64,000 nt of DNA from UBA6109 sp035366835 (GTDB lineage: Bacteria > Desulfobacterota > Syntrophia > Syntrophales > UBA6109). The DNA is taken from positions 19,620-83,619 of the forward strand of contig DAOSIS010000017.1 in assembly GCA_035366835.1 (NCBI GenBank), written 5' to 3'. Positions 24,815 through 33,931 of this stretch are shown in pieces (the stretch's first letter is position 1; every line of letters starts with the position of its first letter). A model generated the notes under the pieces. It had not been told where the DNA came from, did not search any database, and saw nothing but the letters and a program-made list of their open reading frames with translations. A program made the position numbers and the translations under genes.

Positions 24815-24967
24815 TTATCCCCCTGAAACGGAATCTCCCCAGTACGCGACGAGGTAATAGATTCCCCAGACAAGCAGCACCGCGTAGATGACCATCAGCC
24901 AGGCCGGGACGCGCCCCTCGTAGGATTCCACGTCCGGTGCGTACCGTTCCTTCGATTCCTGCTCCAT
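24815..24967 (-). CDS. 50-residue single-helix membrane protein in the cbb3 operon
   Basis: A short gene that starts MEQESKERYAPDVESYEGRV and has one transmembrane helix (WLMVIYAVLLVWGIYYLVAYW). The acidic N-terminus and single helix resemble the N-terminal anchor of CcoP or a CcoQ/CcoH-type small subunit, which are otherwise missing here. Its stop lies 3 nt before the cytochrome P460 start, so it is translated with the operon. The function is inferred from position and topology only. Confidence 0.7.
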   Translation of the reverse strand: MEQESKERYAPDVESYEGRVPAWLMVIYAVLLVWGIYYLVAYWGDSVSGG

Positions 24968-25069
24968 CGCCGCTCACCGCCCTTTCCCGATACGACCGTT
25001 GCCTGTCTGCTGCGGTACACGGCCGGGCGGCAGTCTCCGGCTGCGTACCGCAGCATGGCCGTCCCGTCT

Positions 25070-25522
25070 CTAATGCCTTCCGGGATCGAGTTTGCTGCCT
25101 CGGTTCGACCAGAGGATATAGGCCTCTAGTGCCTTCATGGCGTCCGAATCCGGGTCGAGCGTTTCCCCTTCGTTCGGTTTCTCGATGCACCAGTTGATCA
25201 TGTCCCGGAGGGTCGAGAACTTGTTGATCTGCTCCTGGAACTTGGGGAACTCGTAGGGGTGCGTGTCGACGGCGAAGGGATGGCACATGGCGCAGGCCAT
25301 CCCGGTCCGTGAGAGTTTTGTCCCCATCTTCTGCTCCGTGGCGGCATCGCCATGGAACAGAAGATCACCGATCCGGACCTGCTCCATGAAGACATCCTCG
25401 AAGGCCTTGAGCTGTTCCGGCGTATGCTTGACCTTGTGGGCCTTGACGGCGGCGGCCCCGAAGAGGCCGATCCCCAGACAGATGCAAAGACTGACCGCAA
25501 GACGCATCCAACCTTTTTTCAT
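25070..25522 (-). CDS. SoxA-like c-type cytochrome
   Basis: A 150-residue periplasmic cytochrome with a signal peptide (WMRLAVSLCICLGIGLFGAAA) and one heme motif, CAMCH, near residue 78. The later INWCIEKPNEGETLDPDSDAMKALEAYI resembles the SoxA/TsdA group of diheme and monoheme cytochromes, in which the WC-x-E motif ends the heme domain. The start at 25522 follows AGGAGGAA. It lies between the phosphoesterase and the small membrane protein, so it may bring electrons to the oxidase. Confidence 0.78.
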   Translation of the reverse strand: MKKGWMRLAVSLCICLGIGLFGAAAVKAHKVKHTPEQLKAFEDVFMEQVRIGDLLFHGDAATEQKMGTKLSRTGMACAMCHPFAVDTHPYEFPKFQEQINKFSTLRDMINWCIEKPNEGETLDPDSDAMKALEAYILWSNRGSKLDPGRH

Positions 25523-25596
25523 GGTTTCTTCCTCCTGCAAGCCATGCCCGGCGGCATGGAATCGATGTCATAAGCGCCCGATCTCTCACGGGGCCG

Positions 25597-26706
25597 CTAG
25601 GGCCTGTCGGCAATGCGCGGGCTGAGGATCTGGTTCACGTTGTCGCCCGTCCCGGAATCGACCTGCGTCTGGGTGAAGATGTCCTTCCGCCACATCATGT
25701 ATTCATGATTCACGCGCTCCGCAGCGGTCATCGTCAGTTTTCCCCATCCCACCCCGTCGAAGTGGTCCCCCGGATCGACCCGGACCATCGGGACGGTGAG
25801 CGCAGGGACCCCCTCGGGCGGGTAGGGCCAGTTCCAGGAGGTGGCGAGCATGCCGATCGACCGCATCCGGCCGATCTCATTGTACAGCACCTGGTGCGTA
25901 TGGCCGTGGATGCTCGTCACCTTCGCGAAGGGTTCAAGAATCCGCTGCACGTCCCGCCAGTCGCGCACCCAGAAATTCCAGGGAGGGTAGTACTCGTAGA
26001 GGGGGTTGTGGCTGAAGATGATCACCGGCTTGTCCTTCGGCCAGTTCGACAGCGTTTTCTCCAGCCACTCCAGCTGGTCGGCGCCGACGCCGGCCCATGG
26101 CCCCGCCACCGAGCCGTCCAGGGTCGCCATGTGCCCCATCCGTTCCTGGGGCGTCATCTTCTTGGCGGACCAGTAGTCCGGCCCGCGGCTGATCGTGTCG
26201 AGTCCGATGAAACGGACCCCCTTGTGGTCGAAGCTCCAGGGTTGCTTTCCGAACAACTTCATCCACATTGCGCCCATATCCAGATACCAGTCGTGCTCTC
26301 CGGGGATGAAATACTTCTTGATCGTCAGGCTCTTGAGGAGCTCGGCGCCGAGCTGGAGTTCGACGGGATCGCCGAGCTGGGCCAGGTCGCCTCCGAAAAT
26401 CAGGAAATCCGGAGCCGGCTTCATCGCCTTCACGTCGTTGATCGCCCGCTCCGCCTTCTCGACAAAGCGGGTGTTGAGCGTCCTGGGATAGAGGTGGGTG
26501 TCCGAAATCCAGGCAAAGCGGAACTCCTGTGCACCATAGGCGACGTCCAGCGTGCTGATGATGGGGAACAGCCCCTGCGATACCGCGCCGATGGCGGCGC
26601 CGGCAACGAGGGACCGGTGGATGAAGGTGCGGCGGGTTATCCCCATCGCGGCCGCTCTCTCCTCCGCATCCATGTCCTTTCCTTTGATCCTGTCCTGTTT
26701 GTCCAT
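25597..26706 (-). CDS. Tat-exported metallophosphoesterase
   Basis: A 369-residue calcineurin-like phosphoesterase. The N-terminus has a twin-arginine signal (ITRRTFIHR followed by a hydrophobic stretch). Metal-binding motifs are in order: SDTHLY, GGDLA, GEHDW (in place of GNHD), SHNPLY and GHTH. Export by Tat implies folding with metal in the cytoplasm. The ATG at 26706 has an AAGGAGGA ribosome site; the ATG 15 nt upstream lies before that site and is less likely. Similar phosphoesterases occur next to cytochrome and cupredoxin genes in other bacteria, but the substrate is unknown. Confidence 0.85.
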   Translation of the reverse strand: MDKQDRIKGKDMDAEERAAAMGITRRTFIHRSLVAGAAIGAVSQGLFPIISTLDVAYGAQEFRFAWISDTHLYPRTLNTRFVEKAERAINDVKAMKPAPDFLIFGGDLAQLGDPVELQLGAELLKSLTIKKYFIPGEHDWYLDMGAMWMKLFGKQPWSFDHKGVRFIGLDTISRGPDYWSAKKMTPQERMGHMATLDGSVAGPWAGVGADQLEWLEKTLSNWPKDKPVIIFSHNPLYEYYPPWNFWVRDWRDVQRILEPFAKVTSIHGHTHQVLYNEIGRMRSIGMLATSWNWPYPPEGVPALTVPMVRVDPGDHFDGVGWGKLTMTAAERVNHEYMMWRKDIFTQTQVDSGTGDNVNQILSPRIADRP

Positions 26707-26752
26707 GTCTTCCTCCTTCATTGACCCGATCCCGGTGCGGCGGGGGCGCAGA

Positions 26753-27484
26753 TCATTTTTTCAGTTCGACGGTGGGTACCGTCACCGTTTCGCGAGGTTT
26801 TACCGTTACGGGGATCTCTTTGGCGCCGGTGTACTCCTGCCAGATGACGAGGGTGTGATTTCCCGGCGGCACGTCGCCGATCGTGAATGCCCCGTCCTTG
26901 CCGGTCATCATGTAGTAGGGGCTGTCCGCCACGTAGATCCAGGCCAGCATCCAGCCGTGGGCGTCGCATTCCACGCGGACCAGGCCCGGCCGCTGCAAGG
27001 GGCGCTCTACGCGCATGCCGCTCTTCGGCATGGCCACGTTGAACACCGTCGTTTTGATGAGAAAACCGTGCGTGTTGTGCAGCACCGGGTCATCATTGAC
27101 GATCGCCACCTTCATTCCCGCCGGTATGACCTGAACCCGCGGATGGAACCGGCAGTCCTTGTTCACCAGCTCCGGCGTCTTCTGGGGCCGCTCCCATTTC
27201 TTTCCCTTCGCCACGCCTTTCAGGTAGACGATGGCCTCCGCGACCTTGTTCCCCGGACCGACGGCAACCTGGGCTTCGTCGCGGACGCCGCCGCAGACGT
27301 CCGGGTCTTTCGTCGGGATGACCTTGCGCGTCGGTACGCTGCCGTTGTACACGATGCTCCCCTTGATGACCCCGCCGTCCGGCACAGCCCCTTCCTCGTA
27401 GGCAACAGCCTCCGACGGCGGCATGCACGACAACAGCGCGGCCAGGATTGCCGCAAAAACCAAACCATGGGCTCTTTTCATCAT
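26753..27484 (-). CDS. Secreted cupredoxin-like protein
   Basis: A 243-residue protein with a signal peptide (LVFAAILAALLSCMPPSEAVA). The middle carries a plastocyanin/methylamine-utilisation-like barrel with copper-ligand candidates: His in HNTHGF, Cys in VECDAHGW and the neighbouring His. The C-terminal 70 residues form a carboxypeptidase-regulatory-like beta domain (GAFTIGDVPPGNHTLVIWQEY). It is probably a periplasmic copper or electron carrier. It lies 10 nt after ccoS and in the same operon. Confidence 0.75.
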   Translation of the reverse strand: MMKRAHGLVFAAILAALLSCMPPSEAVAYEEGAVPDGGVIKGSIVYNGSVPTRKVIPTKDPDVCGGVRDEAQVAVGPGNKVAEAIVYLKGVAKGKKWERPQKTPELVNKDCRFHPRVQVIPAGMKVAIVNDDPVLHNTHGFLIKTTVFNVAMPKSGMRVERPLQRPGLVRVECDAHGWMLAWIYVADSPYYMMTGKDGAFTIGDVPPGNHTLVIWQEYTGAKEIPVTVKPRETVTVPTVELKK

Positions 27485-27494
27485 TGTTCACCTC

Positions 27495-27671
27495 TCAGGA
27501 GTCCGTCTCGGGAACGCCGGTTTCTTCCAGCTCGCGCTCGAGCACCCGGTACTTCACATCCTCCGTGTCGTCCATCTGGCTCGACAGCACCGCCCAGACG
27601 AAGAAGGCCAGGGCGCTCAGCCCCATGCTCAGGGAAATCAGGAACCCGTAGACGACTGTTTTTTCAATCAT
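27495..27671 (-). CDS. ccoS: cbb3 oxidase assembly protein CcoS
   Basis: A 58-residue membrane protein that starts MIEKTVVYGFLISLSMG, with one helix (GLSALAFFVWAVLSSQ) followed directly by the acidic MDDTEDVKYRVLE segment. This is the standard CcoS pattern (FxWAxxxGQFDD..). CcoS is needed to insert heme and copper into CcoN. Its ATG overlaps the stop codon of the ccoO gene by 4 nt (ATGA), showing translational coupling. Confidence 0.88.
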   Translation of the reverse strand: MIEKTVVYGFLISLSMGLSALAFFVWAVLSSQMDDTEDVKYRVLERELEETGVPETDS

Positions 27672-28951
27672 CGTTTCCCATCCGCGGAAAGGCTCAGGAC
27701 GAAATAGGTCAAGGCCCACCCGTCCTCCGGGCCTGCAAAGGAGTCGCCGAACGAGGGCATCGGGGTGCCGCTCAGACCGGTCATGAAGGTCCGGAAAATG
27801 TCGCCGGGCCGTGGGCCGCTCTTGAAGACCCCCCTGGTGAAGTTCGCCGGCGGGATCTTGTTGCCGAAATCGTCGACCTGCTCCTCCGACACGGGGCCGT
27901 CGCCCCTGCCTTCGTGCCCGTGGCACTCCCAGCATTTCATTTCCTCGAAGACCTTCTTTCCTTGTGCGATCAGCTCCGGCGTCGGCTTCGGCGGCCGGCC
28001 GATCGGAATCGGCGCATCCGGCGGATACTGTTTGAAATCCGGGGAAAAGGTCTTGACGAAGTGGACGGCGTCCCAGCGTTCCTCCTCGGCCAGATTGAAC
28101 CACGGCGGCATGGCGGTCCCGCGGATGCCGACCGTGATGGTGCGGTAGATGTCCGCATCCAGGGGGACGGACCCCGTGGGGGTCGTCCTGAACTTGTACA
28201 CGCCCGCGGTAAAGTCGCGCGGCAGGGCGATGGCGAAGCGGACCGTCTCGGGGGCCGCACCCTTCCCGTCTCCCTTTTCGCCGTGGCAGCCGAGGCATCG
28301 CCGTTCATAGACGGCCTTGCCGTGGGCGATGGCGGCGGCGCTTTCGAGGGACGACGAGCCGCCCTCGGCGATCTGGTAAGAAAAGGCGTCCCGCCACCGG
28401 CCCTTGTTCATCCCCAGGTTCTGCACGAACGCCGTCACCGCCTGCCCGTCTTCGCTGAGGAGGCGCTTCCCGTCTTCCGGATTGTCGTCGAAGAACCAGG
28501 TCATCCGCGGCATGACGGAATCGGGGACGACCATCCGGGGGTCGAAGAAATGCGCCGCATGCCAGTCGTCGCCGTATTTCCCACCCACCCTTGTGAGGTC
28601 CGGTCCGATCCTCCGCGTTCCGACGAGGTGGGGCAGGTCATGGGCGTATTCGCCGAATTCCGACACCGGCCCCCATCGCCGGTTCTCCCCCGCCGTCGGC
28701 CTGAGGTACTGGGAATGGCAGTACCAGCATCCTTCGCGCGTGTACACCTGCCTCCCCCTGAGGGTGAGACCGGCGTAGGGAGACGCCTCGGCCTTGAGCT
28801 CGGCCAGCTCGCCCAGGGGCGTTCGGACCGTTCTCGTGACGGTCGTCACGCGGTTCTCCTCCATCTGGTAGGGGAGGATCCCCTGCAGCAACAGCGCCAG
28901 GAAGAAGAATCCGAAACCCGCGACGAGCGCGACCGTCTTTGCCCGCTTCAC
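27668..28951 (-). CDS. ccoO: cbb3 oxidase cytochrome c subunit CcoO fused to two extra cytochrome c domains
   Basis: A 427-residue membrane-anchored triheme cytochrome. Residues 1-30 hold the anchor helix. Residues 60-180 are CcoO-like with the heme motif CWYCH at 75-79, followed by SQYLRP, and RIGPDL. Two further cytochrome c domains follow, with CLGCH (219-223) and CWECH (340-344). Normal CcoO is about 200-240 residues with one heme; the two extra hemes correspond in number to those of CcoP, which has no separate gene here. It overlaps ccoN by 4 nt and ccoS by 4 nt. The fused protein probably replaces CcoO plus CcoP. Confidence 0.9.
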   Translation of the reverse strand: MKRAKTVALVAGFGFFFLALLLQGILPYQMEENRVTTVTRTVRTPLGELAELKAEASPYAGLTLRGRQVYTREGCWYCHSQYLRPTAGENRRWGPVSEFGEYAHDLPHLVGTRRIGPDLTRVGGKYGDDWHAAHFFDPRMVVPDSVMPRMTWFFDDNPEDGKRLLSEDGQAVTAFVQNLGMNKGRWRDAFSYQIAEGGSSSLESAAAIAHGKAVYERRCLGCHGEKGDGKGAAPETVRFAIALPRDFTAGVYKFRTTPTGSVPLDADIYRTITVGIRGTAMPPWFNLAEEERWDAVHFVKTFSPDFKQYPPDAPIPIGRPPKPTPELIAQGKKVFEEMKCWECHGHEGRGDGPVSEEQVDDFGNKIPPANFTRGVFKSGPRPGDIFRTFMTGLSGTPMPSFGDSFAGPEDGWALTYFVLSLSADGKR

Positions 28952-30300
28952 GACACGATCTCCTTCGCCTTCCTACCCGACAGGAGGAGATTGATCCCCA
29001 CGAGGGCGATCCCCACATCCATCGCAATGCCCGTCAGCGTCCGGAGAAACCAGTAGGGTTTCATGGTCACGACGCTGTCGACGAATTCCGCGCCTGCCAT
29101 GAGCGCCGTTCCCTGGATCAGCCCCTGGACGATCAGGATGAGGATCATGGCGGAGATGCCGCCCATGATCATCCAGGTGCTCCAGCGCGCCGCACGCGCG
29201 TTGAATTCCCTCCCGGTGATCCTCGGCCAGACGTAGTAGCAGGCCGCCAGGACGAAAATCACGTATCCCCCGAATACCGTTGCGTGCGAATGGGCGATCA
29301 CGAAATCGGTGAAGTGGGTCGGCTGCTGCAAACTACGGAGCGCCTCGAAGGAGCCCTGGACGCTGCCGATGAAGTACATCGCGGCCCCGAAGATCATCAG
29401 TTTCACGGAAAAGTCGGTCTGGAATTTCTCCCAGTTCCCCTTGAGGGTTCCGAAGAAGTTGACCACCACGGTCAGGACGGGGATGATCAGCATCATGCTG
29501 GCGAAGATGGCGACGGTCTGGGTCCAGGCGGGGATGGGGCTGTAGAGGTAATGGTGAATGCCCACGAAAGGGTAGAAGAAGGCCAGCGACCAGAAGCCGA
29601 TGAGGGAGAGCTTGTGGCTGTAGAGGGGGCTCCGCGCCGAGGCCGGCAGGAAGAAATAGATGACGGCGAGCCCCGCCGGGGTGATCCAGAGGCCGACGAC
29701 ATAGTGGATGTACAGGCCGTGCAGCGCGATGTTGCCGATTCCCGGCGCCACGTAGGGGACGATCAGGTTCCCGTAGAGCAGGTTGATGCCGGTCCAGACG
29801 AGCGCCGCGACGATGTACCACAGCGAGACGAAGATCTTTTCCTCTTTGCGGCGGGCGATGGTCATGAACACCTGGTAGGCCACGATCAGGAGCGCCGCCG
29901 CCAGCAAGACCGGCAGAGGATTGGGAAACTCCGCCACCTCGAGCCCCTTGTTGTAGCCCAGGAGAAGGGAGACCGATGCGACCAGGAGGGTGCCGTTCCA
30001 GAGAACCAGGGGAAGCTTCGACCACTCCTCCCGGTGCATCCTGATGCCGGTGAGCTTCGGCACCATGTAATAGGCGAGCCCGAAGAAGACGGTCGAGAAG
30101 ACCCCCAGGATCACGCCGTTGACGTGCAGCGGCCGCAGCCGCCCGAAATGGCTGAACTCCGAACTCAGGAATGTGGGAAAGTTGAATTTCAGCGAAAGGA
30201 TGATTCCCAGCAGGGGGGCGAGCACCGCCCAGAAAAATCCCCAGACGAGCCAGGATCTCACGATTGTCCTGTTGACGAGTTCGTTACCGTTGCCGGCCAT
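28948..30300 (-). CDS. ccoN: cbb3-type cytochrome c oxidase subunit I (CcoN)
   Basis: A 450-residue protein with about 12 transmembrane helices, the catalytic subunit that reduces oxygen at the heme-copper centre. Conserved histidines are present: the low-spin heme ligand in RPLHVNGV, the copper ligands in VGIHHYLYSPIP, and HSHATVFGGY near the heme b3 ligand. The cross-linked Tyr of the C family lies in the GLYIHYVVGLW helix region. The ATG at 30300 is chosen by alignment to the family; the frame is open 15 codons further. It is the first gene of the oxidase operon. Confidence 0.93.
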   Translation of the reverse strand: MAGNGNELVNRTIVRSWLVWGFFWAVLAPLLGIILSLKFNFPTFLSSEFSHFGRLRPLHVNGVILGVFSTVFFGLAYYMVPKLTGIRMHREEWSKLPLVLWNGTLLVASVSLLLGYNKGLEVAEFPNPLPVLLAAALLIVAYQVFMTIARRKEEKIFVSLWYIVAALVWTGINLLYGNLIVPYVAPGIGNIALHGLYIHYVVGLWITPAGLAVIYFFLPASARSPLYSHKLSLIGFWSLAFFYPFVGIHHYLYSPIPAWTQTVAIFASMMLIIPVLTVVVNFFGTLKGNWEKFQTDFSVKLMIFGAAMYFIGSVQGSFEALRSLQQPTHFTDFVIAHSHATVFGGYVIFVLAACYYVWPRITGREFNARAARWSTWMIMGGISAMILILIVQGLIQGTALMAGAEFVDSVVTMKPYWFLRTLTGIAMDVGIALVGINLLLSGRKAKEIVS

Positions 30301-30740
30301 GCCCTTCCATCCTGACGCGTATTGCCTGTCTGCGGCGTGGTACAAGGCACCGGTTCACCATGAGAAATCGCCTTTGTTTTCGATGCCAACGGCCCGGAAC
30401 CGCCACGACACTGAGAAGCGCGACGACGGACTCGTATAGTAAATCATAAGGACGGGGTGCGCGGAGGGCAATGTCAGTTCACGGTCAGGGAAGTCATAGG
30501 ACATATCTACCATTGGGAGAGCGTTGCCCGGGAGGGAGATGACATCCTGTTTTCACTGCACAGAGACCGCGGTCTCCGGTCTCCGGCAGGGACGTCCTGC
30601 TCATCGAGAGAGGTGAAAAAGGGAGGAGGAGAGAAACGGGAAGGCGGCGGGGGGATTCCGCGTGGGGCCCCGGGCCGTATGCCGATGCGCATCCCGCCGC
30701 AACGGTTCCTGCGGGGATGGCGCACCGGCGGTATTCCTTG
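30301..30740. other. Intergenic region upstream of the oxidase operon
   Basis: About 440 bp between ccoN and the M48 protease gene. It must hold the oxidase promoter. I did not find an FNR-type TTGAT-N4-ATCAA box by eye. No gene is supported; the small frames here are GC-rich shadows. Confidence 0.5.
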
Positions 30741-30745
30741 ACTAC

Positions 30746-31693
30746 TTACTTCTTCTGCATCTGCCCGGCAACGAGCCTCGCCCTGTTGAATTCCGGGGAC
30801 GTGACGATGGAGCTTCTCGCGGCGGGGCTGTTTTGCGCCAGTTCTCTCATCTGGCTCACCCGCTCTTCGCTTGGGGGATGTGTGCTCATGGCATCGGCCA
30901 GGCTTTTCAAGAGCGGAGTCCCGCTCTTCTGCGCGTTCTTTTCCATCTGCAGGAGTTTTTCATAAAACTTCCCCACCTGGTCCTTGTCGTATCCGGCGCC
31001 GACGGCGATCCGGAATCCGATACGGTCGGCTTCGAGCTCGTCTTCCCGGGAGTTCGCCAGGAACTTGAACTTCTGTACCAGAAGGCCCCCGCCTGCGCCG
31101 GCGGCGCCTCCGATCATGGCCGCTTTCGCGAGGCAGGCCTTGTCGCCGTCCGGGCACAGCAGTCTTCCCAGTGCGAATCCCGCCGCGGCGCCGGCGATTG
31201 CCCCGCCGGCCGCGTAAAGCCATGTCTTGTTTTTGTCTTTCTCCATGGCATACATCCGCTCGGCCGCATGACGGGCCATGACGTGACCGACCTCGTGTCC
31301 GATGATTCCCGCCAGCTCCGCTTCGTTGGAGGCCATGGCGATGAGCGGGGCGGTCACAAAGATCTTCCCGGCCGGCAGCGCGAAAGCGTTCACGGTCGCC
31401 ACATCGACGACGGTGAAGTCGTAGTGGTACGGGTTGCCCTCGAGGTTATTCGCCCGGACGATCTTCATGCCCAGATCGGAAATGTATTTCTGAAGTTCCG
31501 GGTTCTTGGCCGGCGGGTACTCCTTCTGCATTTCCGGCATGGCTTCTTCGGCCATGCGCCGTTCGTCCTGTACGGTCATGCCCGTTTCCTGACCGGTGTT
31601 GTCGCCTTCGCGATAGCGTGATCCGGTCGTGGAAGCGCATGAAACAACGAACAGCAATGAAATCAGGACCAATAGGGACAGCGTCTTTTTCAT
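30746..31693 (-). CDS. M48-family metalloprotease lipoprotein (BepA/LoiP-like)
   Basis: A 315-residue protein with a lipoprotein signal (SLLVLISLLFVVSC, lipobox Cys19). The zinc-protease motif HEVGH lies at 133-137, with the third ligand in EDELEADRIG. Between them is a hydrophobic glycine-rich insertion (GGAIAGAAAGFALG). The C-terminus STHPPSEERV is typical of the M48C group, which degrades or repairs misassembled outer-membrane proteins. The ATG at 31693 follows a gap after glnS; the longer open frame upstream is the glnS shadow. Confidence 0.9.
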   Translation of the reverse strand: MKKTLSLLVLISLLFVVSCASTTGSRYREGDNTGQETGMTVQDERRMAEEAMPEMQKEYPPAKNPELQKYISDLGMKIVRANNLEGNPYHYDFTVVDVATVNAFALPAGKIFVTAPLIAMASNEAELAGIIGHEVGHVMARHAAERMYAMEKDKNKTWLYAAGGAIAGAAAGFALGRLLCPDGDKACLAKAAMIGGAAGAGGGLLVQKFKFLANSREDELEADRIGFRIAVGAGYDKDQVGKFYEKLLQMEKNAQKSGTPLLKSLADAMSTHPPSEERVSQMRELAQNSPAARSSIVTSPEFNRARLVAGQMQKK

Positions 31694-31722
31694 CGGTCGA
31701 CACCTCTGAGGGTAATGAAGTG

Positions 31723-33411
31723 CTATTTCCTGCCCGCGACCTTGGCCCAGGAATCCCTCAGGGTCACGGTCCGGTTGAAGACCGGTTTTCCGGCGGCCGA
31801 ATCGACGGGATCGGTGTAGAAATATCCCGTCCGCTCGAACTGGCAGATGCTCTCCGGAGGGGCGGATTTCAGGCTCGGCTCCACGCGGCAGTCCGGCAGG
31901 ACCTCCAGGGACTTCGGGTTGACGTGATCCAGGTACCGGTCGCCGGCGCTCATCGGATCGGGGACGTCGAAGAGGCGGTCGTAGAGGCGCACTTCGGCCG
32001 GAACGGCATGGGCCGCCGACAGCCAATGGATCGTCGCATCGACCTTCCGTCCGTCCGGAGCGAAACCGCTCCGCGTCTCCGGGTCGTAGGTGCAGTGGAT
32101 CTCCGTCACGTCGCCTGTTGCGGGATCCTTCACGACGCCCGTGCACTTGATGAAGTAGCCGTACCGGAGACGCACTTCTTTCCCCGGGCTCAGGCGATAA
32201 AATTTCTTGGGAGGGTTTTCCATGAAGTCGTCCCGCTCCACGTACAGGACACGGGAGAAGGGGACCTTGCGCGACCCGAGCTCCGCCTTCTGCGGATGGT
32301 AGGGGCAGTCGAATTCTTCGACCCGGTCCGCGGGGTAGTTGTCGATGACAACCCGCAGGGGACGGAGAACGGCCATGACACGCGGAGCCCTCTCGTTCAG
32401 GTCCTCCCGGACGCAATGCTCGAGGAGGGCCACATCCACTACGCTGTCGTTCTTGGCGACGCCGATGCGGTCGCAGAAGGTGCGGATCGCCTCGGGCGTA
32501 TACCCCCGTCGCCGCATCCCCGCCAGGGTCGGCATCCGCGGATCGTCCCACCCCTGCACGAGCTTCTTTTCCACCAACTCGATCAGCCGGCGCTTGCTGA
32601 GGACGGTGTAGGTGAGGTTGAGGCGTGCGAACTCGATCTGCTGCGGATGGTCCTTGACCTTCAATTCGTCGAGGAACCAGTCGTAGAGAGGTCGGTTGTT
32701 TTCGAATTCCAGGGTGCAGATCGAATGGGTGATCCGTTCGAGGGAATCGGAGAGGCAATGGGCAAAATCGTACATCGGGTAGATGCACCACCGATCCCCG
32801 GTCCGGTAGTGCGCCACCTTCTTGATCCGGTAGATGATGGGATCGCGCATCGTGATGTTGGGGGAGGCCATGTCGATCTTCGCGCGCAGCACGTGCGTCC
32901 CTTCTTCGAACTCTCCGAGGCGCATGCGCTCGAAAAGGGCCAGGTTCTCCTCGACGGACCGGTTGCGGTAGGGGCTTTCCTTTCCCGGCTCGGTGAGGGT
33001 CCCGCGGTATTCGCGTATCTGGTCGGGTGTGAGCTCACAGACGTAAGCCTGGCCCTGCCGGATGAGCTGCAGGGCGTACTGGTACAGCGGTTCGTAGTAG
33101 TCGGAGGCGTAGAAGAGGCGGTTTCCCCAGTCGAAGCCCAGCCATTTCACGTCCCGGATGATGGAGTCCACGTACTCCTGGGATTCTCCGCCCGGGTCCG
33201 TGTCGTCCATGCGCAGGTTGCAGGTGCCGCCGTACTGGGCCGCGATGCCGAAGTTCAGGCACACGGATTTGGCGTGTCCGATATGGGGATAGCCGTTCGG
33301 TTCCGGCGGGAACCGCGTTGCCACGCGGCCTTGGAACCTGCCGCTCCGATTGTGCTCGTCGATGATGTCGCGAATGAAGTCCGAAGGTGCCGAGGGAGTC
33401 GTTTCCGCCAT
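31723..33411 (-). CDS. glnS: Glutamine--tRNA ligase
   Basis: A 562-residue class I synthetase. The HIGH motif appears in RFPPEPNGYPHIGHAKS, and VLSKRRL is the KMSKS-type motif. FDWGNRLFYASDYYEPLYQYA and RMRLGEFEEGTHVLRAKIDMA are characteristic of GlnRS rather than GluRS. The C-terminal beta-barrel anticodon domain is complete. The ATG at 33411 has AAGGAACG upstream; the frame is open further but not conserved. A GlnRS means tRNA-Gln can be charged directly instead of through GatCAB. Confidence 0.96.
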   Translation of the reverse strand: MAETTPSAPSDFIRDIIDEHNRSGRFQGRVATRFPPEPNGYPHIGHAKSVCLNFGIAAQYGGTCNLRMDDTDPGGESQEYVDSIIRDVKWLGFDWGNRLFYASDYYEPLYQYALQLIRQGQAYVCELTPDQIREYRGTLTEPGKESPYRNRSVEENLALFERMRLGEFEEGTHVLRAKIDMASPNITMRDPIIYRIKKVAHYRTGDRWCIYPMYDFAHCLSDSLERITHSICTLEFENNRPLYDWFLDELKVKDHPQQIEFARLNLTYTVLSKRRLIELVEKKLVQGWDDPRMPTLAGMRRRGYTPEAIRTFCDRIGVAKNDSVVDVALLEHCVREDLNERAPRVMAVLRPLRVVIDNYPADRVEEFDCPYHPQKAELGSRKVPFSRVLYVERDDFMENPPKKFYRLSPGKEVRLRYGYFIKCTGVVKDPATGDVTEIHCTYDPETRSGFAPDGRKVDATIHWLSAAHAVPAEVRLYDRLFDVPDPMSAGDRYLDHVNPKSLEVLPDCRVEPSLKSAPPESICQFERTGYFYTDPVDSAAGKPVFNRTVTLRDSWAKVAGRK

Positions 33412-33629
33412 AGTCCGTTCCTTTATGCGTTGAATCGTTCCATACGACGTTTCACACCGGAAGGTGCTGTTGATATGCCAAAATCGCAATGAAGTCAACA
33501 TCTCGAATAGGACGGCCAAGGCCTCCGGCCGATGAGCCGCTCGGGGCTGCTGCAAGAGCAGGATCCCATCGCGAACGGAGAGATTCTGAGGGCGTCCGAG
33601 AAACAAGGCCAAGGCCTCATTCTGTGGAT

Positions 33630-33646
33630 TATTTAATAAATATACA
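33630..33646. promoter_or_regulatory. Putative activator site, distal copy (TATTTA-ATAAA-TATACA)
   Basis: A 17-bp variant of the TGTATA-N5-TATACA inverted repeat. The right half is perfect, the left half differs. It shares 15 identical bases (TTTAATAAATATACA) with the copy at 49993-50009. Confidence 0.5.
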
Positions 33647-33914
33647 CCCGCCCGATAGACACGCCCACGACCCAGAAATCGGCTGCGTAGGCATGGACGG
33701 TTCCTGATGTCCTTGTCGCCGTAAACTCAGCCTTTCAAATCACAGGATGGGCGCCTTTCGCTTATGTGTGGTGAGGAGTGGCGAAGAACTTCTCAAGCAT
33801 TGCTGGCGCAAAGTAAAATACATTCAATCCTTCCGATGGAGATCAGGAATTTCCCCAGACACACGATCTCGCATGAAATGTGCTGTCATCATTCATATAC
33901 AGCTTCTTATTCCT

Positions 33915-33931
33915 TGTATAATATATATACA
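33915..33931. promoter_or_regulatory. Putative activator site (TGTATA-ATATA-TATACA)
   Basis: A perfect 6-bp inverted repeat with 5-bp spacer, 284 bp upstream of the -24 element at 34216. The flanks also match the copy at 50149 (CTTGTATAA on the left, TATACATAA on the right). The spacing is typical of enhancer sites for sigma-54 activators. Confidence 0.62.

Noticed and set aside
30346..30745. FNR/CRP-type operator upstream of ccoN
   Set aside because: A visual search found no TTGAT-N4-ATCAA or TGTGA-N6-TCACA sequence good enough to report.
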